Part shown: positions 1-4,524 of the stretch, one piece after another
Layout: the number at the start of each line of letters is the position of its first letter
How positions within the stretch are numbered: the first letter of the stretch is position 1
From: Candidatus Wildermuthbacteria bacterium
GTDB taxonomy: Bacteria > Patescibacteriota > Minisyncoccia > Minisyncoccales > UBA10102
Direction: 5' to 3'
Assembly (NCBI GenBank): GCA_016177245.1
Contig: JACOVR010000019.1
Location: forward strand, 1 to 7,757
DNA length: 7,757 nt
The notes under the pieces: model-generated
Databases searched by the model: none
What the model saw: only the letters and a program-made list of their open reading frames with translations
Told to the model about the DNA's origin: nothing
Position numbers and translations under genes: made by a program

Positions 1-52
1 AAAAACAGCAACCGTTTTCGTGTCTTTGTGGGGAATCGTCAAAACCCTCAAT

Positions 53-75
53 CCATTTTTAAGAATGGTTTTTTT
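53..75 (+). terminator. possible plus-strand terminator
   Basis: On the plus strand CCATT (53-57) pairs with AATGG (64-68) across a 6-nt loop, and seven T residues (69-75) follow directly. The shape is that of a short intrinsic terminator. It would serve a plus-strand gene ending just left of the window, converging on the minus-strand genes here. The stem is only 5 bp (6 with a wobble pair) and A/T-rich. The reading frames over bases 1-62 show nothing recognisable, so the gene it would serve is unknown. Confidence 0.3.
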
Positions 76-108
76 AACCATATAAACAGATTGTATATTG
101 TTATTTTG

Positions 109-144
109 AAAAAGAAAACCCTCGGCGAGCGAACCCGCCAAGGG
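109..144 (-). terminator. rho-independent terminator after the 86-aa gene
   Basis: Read on the minus strand, CCCTTGGCG (144-136) pairs with CGCCGAGGG (127-119) across an 8-nt loop. This gives a 9-bp stem with one G-T wobble. The stem is followed at once by a T-rich run, TTTTCTTTTT (118-109). It lies 25 nt past the stop codon of the small gene that ends at 170, which it would terminate. Confidence 0.8.
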
Positions 145-169
145 TAAACGCGAGAAGACGGCCAGCGCA

Positions 170-430
170 TTAGGTATGGACGGAGGTCTGTGCTTGCAGC
201 GCTTGGGCCACTACGATGACAGGAATTCTGCCTGTAAAGCGCCAATTGCCCTTTGCGCAGACAGTCACTACAACTAGGCCGAGCCCCGTGGGCGCATTGA
301 ATTGAAACAGGCGCCAGCCCAGTTTTGCCATTTCGATCCTTAGGTAGTATAGATACGCTCTCTCCTTGGATAGCCCCAGCTGCTCGAGGACAATGCGGAA
401 GGCCTCATCCTCGGTCATCTCGGTCGTCAT
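170..430 (-). CDS. hypothetical protein, 86 aa
   Basis: I do not recognise this family. The start at 430 is chosen because AGGA lies 6 nt upstream (plus-strand TCCT at 437-440) and a consensus promoter lies 52-80 nt upstream. The frame stays open to 583, but that would run through the promoter and the glyS fragment. A second Met at residue 5 (418) is a possible start. By eye the protein has two likely helices (about residues 7-18 and 21-37), then beta-prone hydrophobic stretches with Trp39 and Trp63 (about 38-67), then a short hydrophobic segment (71-80). There is one Cys (58), no signal peptide and no convincing transmembrane helix, so it is probably a small cytosolic alpha/beta protein. It is transcribed alone, with its own promoter and terminator. 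That arrangement, plus the good start context, is the main support for it being a real gene. A decayed or truncated gene is the alternative. Confidence 0.6.
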   Translation of the reverse strand: MTTEMTEDEAFRIVLEQLGLSKERAYLYYLRIEMAKLGWRLFQFNAPTGLGLVVVTVCAKGNWRFTGRIPVIVVAQALQAQTSVHT

Positions 431-436
431 GGCTAT

Positions 437-440
437 TCCT
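437..440 (-). promoter_or_regulatory. Shine-Dalgarno site that sets the start of the 86-aa gene
   Basis: AGGA on the minus strand lies 6 nt before the ATG at 430. A second purine-rich AAAGG lies a few bases further upstream. The site favours the ATG at 430 over the longer in-frame start at 583. Confidence 0.55.
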
Positions 441-481
441 GCCTTTCTTCGCTTTGTTGCCCTGCCAGGAGTTCTGTCAAC

Positions 482-510
482 ACCATAGATAGAGAATCTT
501 AATCTGTCAA
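482..510 (-). promoter_or_regulatory. sigma70-like promoter of the 86-aa gene
   Basis: On the minus strand a perfect -35 box TTGACA (510-505) is followed by a 17-nt spacer and a -10 box TATGGT (487-482), which matches four of six consensus bases. Transcription would start near 475 and give a leader of about 45 nt. The -35 box lies within the last sense codons of the glyS-like fragment (the codons for Leu-Thr-Asp before its TAA). The promoter therefore overlaps the relic's 3' end, as in the promoter after intact glyS. Confidence 0.65.
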
Positions 511-579
511 TTTTTGGGAAACTGTTTCTGCAAGTTTTGCAATGGGAACGCGGATTTGTTTCATGGTTTCGCGGTCGCG
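499..579 (-). pseudogene. fragment of a second glycyl-tRNA synthetase C-terminus
   Basis: The minus-strand frame ending at TAA (501-499) encodes 26 residues that begin RDRETMKQIRV. They align without gaps with residues 400-425 of the intact GlyRS in this window (RDRDTMKQDRV and onward), with 14 of 26 identical by my count. In DNA, 540-579 matches 1577-1616 at 34 of 40 positions. The match stops sharply upstream of the first Arg codon: the frame stays open to about 658, but the encoded residues no longer resemble GlyRS. No start codon or catalytic domain is present, so it cannot be a working synthetase. The tail beyond the shared core differs (AETVSQKLTD against SEIIAKKLDF), which fits a divergent glyS allele better than a recent copy of the neighbour. 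Chance similarity is unlikely given the DNA match and the same orientation. Confidence 0.7.
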
Positions 580-785
580 CCATAATGTACAGAATATCAT
601 CTTTACCACCACCCTTCGAATGCTCTCGGGGTTGAATCGAATTCGGGATCTTAAAATCCCCTAATATCCTGCACCAAGTATCTTCATTTTTGAGAGATTG
701 CTTTGAGCAATCCCGGAATTCGACCGCTGAAAGCCGTAACCTTCAGCATGTCATCTACTATCCGCTTTTTATCCTATCATATTTA
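580..785. other. non-coding gap with inverted repeats
   Basis: Together with the leader and relic of the next unit, this is part of a 429-nt stretch (431-859) without a functional gene. Between the glyS fragment and the terminator at 786-831 I find no convincing coding sequence on either strand. The gap is rich in short inverted repeats: GGGAT/ATCCC (645-660), GATTGC/GCAATC (696-712), GCTGAA/TTCAGC (726-747), and a longer pair closing 637-723. None is followed by a T run on either strand, so they do not look like terminators. It could be debris from an insertion or deletion event. Confidence 0.45.
637..723. repeat. long-range inverted repeat, 13-14 nt arms
   Basis: The left arm TCGAATTCGGGAT (637-649) is the reverse complement of the right arm ATCCCGGAATTCGA (710-723), apart from one extra base in the right arm. 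The arms are about 60 nt apart. Two smaller hairpins (645-660 and 696-712) use parts of the same arms, so they would compete with the long stem. It could form a cruciform or a branched RNA. No function can be assigned, and no flanking target duplication was seen. Confidence 0.45.
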
Positions 786-831
786 TGCAAAACAAAGAGG
801 CCTTCCAAGAACCCAAGTTCCCGGAAGGCCT
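786..831 (-). terminator. rho-independent terminator after the 192-aa gene
   Basis: Read on the minus strand, AGGCCTTCC (831-823) pairs perfectly with GGAAGGCCT (806-798). Inside this is a second pairing, GAAC with GTTC around a 4-nt loop, separated from the first by a 2-by-2 mismatch. The stem is followed by CTTTGTTTTG (797-788), a T-rich tail. It starts about 29 nt after the TAG stop at 860. It would also stop read-through from glyS, because no terminator is visible directly after glyS. Confidence 0.85.
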
Positions 832-859
832 ACGACTGAAGGATCAAAGATCCAAAGTG

Positions 860-1438
860 CTACTTGCACTGGCGCAGGAACCCGACATAGGAGTACCACT
901 CGTCCCCGAGCCTGTGGAACTCCAGGACCCACCGCGCGCCGACCCAGCGAAGGTAGGGCACATCGAGGTCGCCGCGGCGGCGGCTCCATACTGTCCTCGG
1001 AAACAGGATCCAGTAGACGTCCTCGGGCCGCGCCGGCATCTTCTCTGGATGCGCCAGCAGCCACTCTGCGGTGTGCTGGCCAAAGTTCGCGTTCTTCTGC
1101 GATGCTCGCTTCCTCATCGCTTCACCGGAGATGAAGTTCTCGCCCTTCTCGAGGATGGGCACGAACTCGAACTCTGCTGCAGAGAGCAGGGTTGGATCGG
1201 GCTCGTCAGAACCTTCCGCCAACTCCCAACCTTCTTTGGTCATGTCGCGGGAGAAGATGGAAATGGAAATTGAGGGCGACTCATCCTGGAAGCGGCCTTC
1301 GATCAAGGCCTGAAGACCCTTTTGGAGCTTCATAGGATCAAAGGGATAGCCGACTTTCTGACGAAGCTGACGCTTGATCTCCTCAAGCTTCTTATCAATT
1401 TGCCTATACAGATCGCCTGTGACAGTAGTGCCCGCCAT
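860..1438 (-). CDS. hypothetical protein, 192 aa, Trp-rich C-terminus
   Basis: The function is unknown. The start at 1438 is supported by a strong Shine-Dalgarno site, AAGGAAGG, about 7 nt upstream. The N-terminal part is helical and charged (residues 8-30, rich in Lys, Arg, Glu). A middle block contains FSRDMTKEGWEL (62-73) and EFEFVPILEKGE (89-100). The C-terminus is aromatic and probably beta-rich: VYWILFPRTVW (141-151), then VPYLRW, RWVLEF and EWYSY (160-184). No signal peptide, membrane segment or catalytic motif is visible. From memory, unverified, the order FSRDMTKEGW, FEFVP, GExM, NANxGQ, FPxTVW, VPYLxW, RWxLxF matches a recurring uncharacterised family of Parcubacteria-type genomes, often a single gene with its own terminator. 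Here too it has its own promoter, inside the end of glyS, and a strong terminator. Its G+C is visibly higher than that of glyS or ileS, consistent with transfer or different codon use. Confidence 0.8.
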   Translation of the reverse strand: MAGTTVTGDLYRQIDKKLEEIKRQLRQKVGYPFDPMKLQKGLQALIEGRFQDESPSISISIFSRDMTKEGWELAEGSDEPDPTLLSAAEFEFVPILEKGENFISGEAMRKRASQKNANFGQHTAEWLLAHPEKMPARPEDVYWILFPRTVWSRRRGDLDVPYLRWVGARWVLEFHRLGDEWYSYVGFLRQCK

Positions 1439-1443
1439 AACAA

Positions 1444-1452
1444 CCTTCCTTT
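1444..1452 (-). promoter_or_regulatory. strong Shine-Dalgarno site of the 192-aa gene
   Basis: AAAGGAAGG on the minus strand lies about 5-7 nt before the ATG at 1438. It is the best ribosome-binding site in the window. It sits 3 nt downstream of a perfect 6-bp hairpin (1456-1472) in the leader. Confidence 0.7.
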
Positions 1453-1455
1453 CTT

Positions 1456-1472
1456 GTCCGCCTTGAGCGGAC
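1456..1472 (-). other. leader hairpin before the 192-aa gene
   Basis: GTCCGC (1472-1467 on the minus strand) pairs with GCGGAC (1461-1456) across a 5-nt loop, within the approximately 72-nt leader between the predicted transcription start and the ATG. No T run follows, so it is not a terminator for glyS. It may stabilise the mRNA 5' end or affect access to the adjacent Shine-Dalgarno site; this is inference. Confidence 0.4.
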
Positions 1473-1517
1473 TGCAGTGTGCTCTACGCGACAGTAAGAT
1501 TTGCCGCGTTCAAGATA

Positions 1518-1546
1518 TATAGAGCATGACTACTCAAGAAAGTCAA
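1518..1546 (-). promoter_or_regulatory. sigma70-like promoter inside the 3' end of glyS
   Basis: On the minus strand TTGACT (1546-1541, five of six consensus bases) is followed by a 17-nt spacer and TCTATA (1523-1518), with a TG one base before the -10 box (extended -10). An overlapping TATATA gives an alternative -10 with a 19-nt spacer. The -35 box lies in the Leu-Asp-Phe codons just before the glyS stop, so the 192-aa gene can be transcribed independently of the synthetase operon. Confidence 0.55.
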
Positions 1547-2813
1547 GCTTTTTCGCAATGATCTCGGAGAGCTGATCAATAGAAACGCGGTCTTGCTTCA
1601 TGGTGTCGCGGTCGCGAAGGGTAACGTCGTTTTTTTCGAGAGAGTCAAAATCAACCGTGATGCAAAAAGGCGTTCCGATCTCGTCTTGCGAATAATACCG
1701 CTTTCCGATGTTCCCCCGATCGTCAAAGGCAACCATGAAGCGCTGGCGCAGATCGTCGTAGATTTTTCTTGCGAGCTTCACCAATTCCGGTTTATTGGCG
1801 AGCAACGGAAACACCGCGGCTTTATACGGGGCGAGTTTAAAAGGAAGCCTCAAAACGATGCGATCTTTTTCTTCGCAGTATGCCTCAAGAAGAGTTATCA
1901 ACACCGAACGGTCGAGCCCGAACGTCGGCTCAATCACATGGGGCCAAAATTCTTTTCCGGTTTCGGGGTCGCGGTATGGCGCCTCTTTGAAATGGTTTCT
2001 CAAATCAAAATCGGTCCGGTACGCCAAGCCATACAATTCTTTTTGTCCGAACGGATACTCATACTCAAAATCGATTGTCCGTTTGGAGTAGTGGGCCCGT
2101 TCGCCGTCGGGAATTTCCACCTCGTGGACTTTGTTCATATCGACGCCAAGCGCTTTGATCCACTCTTCCATTTCTTTTTGCCAATATTTGAACCATTCCT
2201 TCCATTCCTTTTCTTCAACGAAATACTCAAATTCCATCAGATCGAACTCCCGCGTGCGAAAGATGAAATTCCCGGGAGTGATTTCATTGCGAAACGCTTT
2301 GCCCTGGGAAGCGATGCCAAAAGGCAATGCTTTTCTTGTCGTGTCGAGAACCTGTTTGAAATTGACAAACATTGCCTGCGCGATTTCGGGCCGGAAATAC
2401 ACGACGTTTGCCTGTTCTTCGGCAGGACCAAGGAAGGTCTTCAGCATCAGGTTAAATTGTTTTGGTTGGGTTAATTCGCCATTGCATTCTGAACATTTCG
2501 GATTTACAATCTCATCTTGACGAAATCGTTTGTGGCACTTCTTGCATTCAACCAGGGGGTCTGAAAATTCCTTCAGATGCCCCGACGCCTCCCATACTTT
2601 GGGATTCATCAAAAGCGCGGCATCGATGCCAACGATATCTTCACGCTGGTGCACGAACCGCTTCCACCATTCTTGCTTGATGTTGTTTTTCAACTCCACG
2701 CCCAAGGGCCCGTAGTCAAAAGAGTTTGCAAGCCCCCCGTAGATTTCAGAGGAGGGAAAGATAAATCCTCTCCGTTTTGCAAGAGACACGATTTTTTCCA
2801 TTGCGTTTACCAT
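1530..2813 (-). CDS. glyS: glycyl-tRNA synthetase, alpha2 type
   Basis: Class II synthetase that attaches glycine to tRNA-Gly in the cytoplasm; the homodimeric, single-chain form. Visible in order: KRRGFIFPSSEIYGG (13-27), then FDYGPLG (32-38); a Cys cluster, C90-x2-C93 and C107-x2-C110, probably binding zinc; RPEIAQAMFVNFK (141-153); motif 2 around GKAFRNEITPG to FRTREF (171-190); motif 3 EPTFGLDR (295-302); then the anticodon-binding domain from LAPYKAAVFPL (327-337) through GKRYYSQDEIGTPF (370-383) to TLRDRDTMKQ (398-407). At 427 aa it is a little shorter than typical bacterial members but has every core part. RPEIAQAMF replaces the more usual RPETAQGIF. An in-frame TGA directly precedes the ATG at 2813. 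Met5 (2801) is an alternative start, and neither has a clear Shine-Dalgarno site. It follows the surface-protein gene by 24 nt, so it is probably co-transcribed with it. The final codons contain the promoter of the next gene. Confidence 0.95.
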   Translation of the reverse strand: MVNAMEKIVSLAKRRGFIFPSSEIYGGLANSFDYGPLGVELKNNIKQEWWKRFVHQREDIVGIDAALLMNPKVWEASGHLKEFSDPLVECKKCHKRFRQDEIVNPKCSECNGELTQPKQFNLMLKTFLGPAEEQANVVYFRPEIAQAMFVNFKQVLDTTRKALPFGIASQGKAFRNEITPGNFIFRTREFDLMEFEYFVEEKEWKEWFKYWQKEMEEWIKALGVDMNKVHEVEIPDGERAHYSKRTIDFEYEYPFGQKELYGLAYRTDFDLRNHFKEAPYRDPETGKEFWPHVIEPTFGLDRSVLITLLEAYCEEKDRIVLRLPFKLAPYKAAVFPLLANKPELVKLARKIYDDLRQRFMVAFDDRGNIGKRYYSQDEIGTPFCITVDFDSLEKNDVTLRDRDTMKQDRVSIDQLSEIIAKKLDFLE

Positions 2814-2837
2814 TCACGTACTCTACCAGATACCGAA

Positions 2838-4508
2838 CTACTGAACAATTCCTTGCGCTTGAGAAAAGGAGGGGTCGTTCAACTCTGTTGTTGTTACGGG
2901 AAGGTCGATGCCAGAAATGGTTTGGATGGTCCAGGCGTCGTCGCCGGTGATCAGCGCATGGCCAACAAGTTGCGCCGCGCTGCCCCGCTGAAACGCGCTG
3001 GGTGAAAATCGAATCTGGAACGCAACCGAAGCAATGTTTGAAAATGTGCCGGTGCCAGCAAGCAAGTCCCCTGCCGCCCACACGATTTCCCTTGATTGTG
3101 AATCAAACGTAAGGGGAGCACCCTCGGGGAACGTTTTGCCCGTGAGCTCGACCCCTTGCGGCAGGATCGCTTTCACCTTTGCGTTTTTCACGTCGTTAAA
3201 GGAATTTTTCGCCTGCCAAATGATTGTATACGTTGTGGATTCTCCCGCGCGCGGGGGGAGAGGGCCTGAATTCCCAAATGCCTCGTCTTGGTAGAATGCG
3301 CGCTGTTCAGCCGCAAGCCGCGAACTCACCTTTACCTCGAAATCCTCTTTCGCGTCGGAGAGCAAAATCTTGCTCCGCAAAACAAGATTTTTGTCTTTGG
3401 GGTCAAACCCCTCAATGGCATCCCTTGCCCTTACCCAGAACTCTGCTCTCCCCGTTTCTCCCTTGCCAAGAAAGCGCAGCCGCGGAACATTTTTTGCCTC
3501 CCACACAATGGAATTATCTCCCTGCTGAAAGCTTCCTTCCTGTGTTTGAATGGTTTGGGCATCGAATGCAATCCCCTCGAGCGCGACAACGAGGAATAGA
3601 TTTTCCAGGTTGCGCTCGCTCACATTTTTGAAAAAGATTTCATAATGAAGAATGTCTCCTGGCTGCACAAAAGAAGGAGTGTCGCCGTTGATCAGCTGGG
3701 AAATCTGGAGCTGCGGCTTCGTGATTTCTACGCCTCTTGCGATTTCTTTCAAAAGAGTAAATTTCCCTTCGCGCCAGCTGCCCAAGCTTGCCCTAAAAAT
3801 CTTTACTTCCTGCAGCTCACCCTGGAGCTTTCCTCGCACGCCAATGCGCCCGCCTTGCGTTTTGTTGAGCACGCCGATTTTCCATTCGTTTTCTCCGATC
3901 GGCTGGGGGGTCGCCTGCGCAAACCCAAATCCGTCAGGGTATTCGATTTTGATGCGGAGGTCTGCAAGCGGGTATTCGGAGTTGGAAAAATAGTTGAGGG
4001 CAAAATTGAGCTGCTGCTCCGATTCGGTGCGAGAAGGCATGTCGAGCTCGAAACTCAAAGGCACGAAAGCAATGAGGGTAGTGCCTTTTGTCTGGCCTTC
4101 AAATCGCGCGTGAAGGTTTTTGGGATTGTATGCGAGCGTTGCCTTTGCCTCTTTCAGCTCGCCCTCTTTGCCGAAGAGACGACCCTTAAACTGGAGGGTT
4201 TCTTCCTGGCCGGGATAGATATCGTCAAGGCGCCGCGTCACGCGAAGATTTGAAGATCCTTCAACCGCCGATCCTTCAGGATATTCGAAAAAAAGCACGG
4301 CGTTTTCAAGGCGAACTTGGCTGTTGTTTTTCCAGCGGACAATGTAGGTGATTTCTTCGCCGAGCGTTGCTTCCGACGGAGCGATCACTTCGAATTTGAG
4401 CAATTCTTTTGAAAACGTGTTTCTCTGCCACAACCAAACAACCAATCCGCCAAACAACAGCAGCCCCGCAATAATAAAAAGTTGAATATGTTTCTTTTTG
4501 ATCTTCAT
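2838..4508 (-). CDS. membrane-anchored DUF11-like surface protein, 556 aa
   Basis: Probably an exported protein held by one N-terminal helix. The start at 4508 (MKIKKKHIQLF) gives a Lys-rich cytoplasmic end and a hydrophobic segment at about 9-27. A longer in-frame start at 4637 would overlap ileS by over 100 nt and put 43 charged residues before that helix, so it is rejected. The exterior part looks like four Ig-like beta modules resembling DUF11-type repeats. They begin near residues 36 (VIAPSEATLGEEITYIVRWK), 150 (LSFELDMPSRTESEQ), 266 (QLQISQLINGDTPSFVQPG) and 415 (GPLPPRAGESTTYTIIWQAK). Each carries a YP(E/D)G- or LPQG-like turn or the GE-xx-(T/H)Y-x-I strand. I see no cysteine in the whole protein and no C-terminal sorting motif or second membrane helix. 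It starts 16 nt after ileS stops and ends 24 nt before glyS, inside a synthetase operon. Its role is unknown; cell-surface structure or adhesion is the usual guess for such proteins. The ribosome-binding site is weak. Confidence 0.85.
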   Translation of the reverse strand: MKIKKKHIQLFIIAGLLLFGGLVVWLWQRNTFSKELLKFEVIAPSEATLGEEITYIVRWKNNSQVRLENAVLFFEYPEGSAVEGSSNLRVTRRLDDIYPGQEETLQFKGRLFGKEGELKEAKATLAYNPKNLHARFEGQTKGTTLIAFVPLSFELDMPSRTESEQQLNFALNYFSNSEYPLADLRIKIEYPDGFGFAQATPQPIGENEWKIGVLNKTQGGRIGVRGKLQGELQEVKIFRASLGSWREGKFTLLKEIARGVEITKPQLQISQLINGDTPSFVQPGDILHYEIFFKNVSERNLENLFLVVALEGIAFDAQTIQTQEGSFQQGDNSIVWEAKNVPRLRFLGKGETGRAEFWVRARDAIEGFDPKDKNLVLRSKILLSDAKEDFEVKVSSRLAAEQRAFYQDEAFGNSGPLPPRAGESTTYTIIWQAKNSFNDVKNAKVKAILPQGVELTGKTFPEGAPLTFDSQSREIVWAAGDLLAGTGTFSNIASVAFQIRFSPSAFQRGSAAQLVGHALITGDDAWTIQTISGIDLPVTTTELNDPSFSQAQGIVQ

Positions 4509-4524
4509 ATACTTTCTAGTGTAC

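Noticed and set aside
1..144. Plus-strand open reading frames at the left edge, possibly the end of a gene
   Set aside because: All three frames are open for a short distance but none gives a recognisable C-terminus; only a possible terminator at 53-75 is reported.
48..245. Minus-strand 65-codon open frame
   Set aside because: It overlaps the 86-aa gene in another frame and passes through the terminator stem at 119-144.
475..480. Second TTGACA on the minus strand as a -35 box
   Set aside because: No acceptable -10 box lies 16-19 nt downstream; it falls at the predicted transcription start of the upstream promoter instead.
431..583. Longer form of the 86-aa protein starting at 583
   Set aside because: It would read out of frame through the glyS fragment and its own promoter; ATG 430 has a well-placed AGGA.
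703..1273. Plus-strand open frames opposite the 192-aa gene
   Set aside because: They overlap a minus-strand gene with promoter, strong ribosome-binding site and terminator. They also run through that gene's terminator hairpin, and are explained by high G+C lowering stop frequency.
1456..1472. Hairpin after glyS as a terminator
   Set aside because: No T run follows on either strand; it lies downstream of the predicted promoter and next to the ribosome-binding site, so it is listed as a leader hairpin.
1593..2474. Long plus-strand open frame (293 codons) opposite glyS
   Set aside because: It lies wholly antisense to a clear GlyRS with all motifs; its residues resemble no known fold and it lacks a convincing ribosome-binding site.
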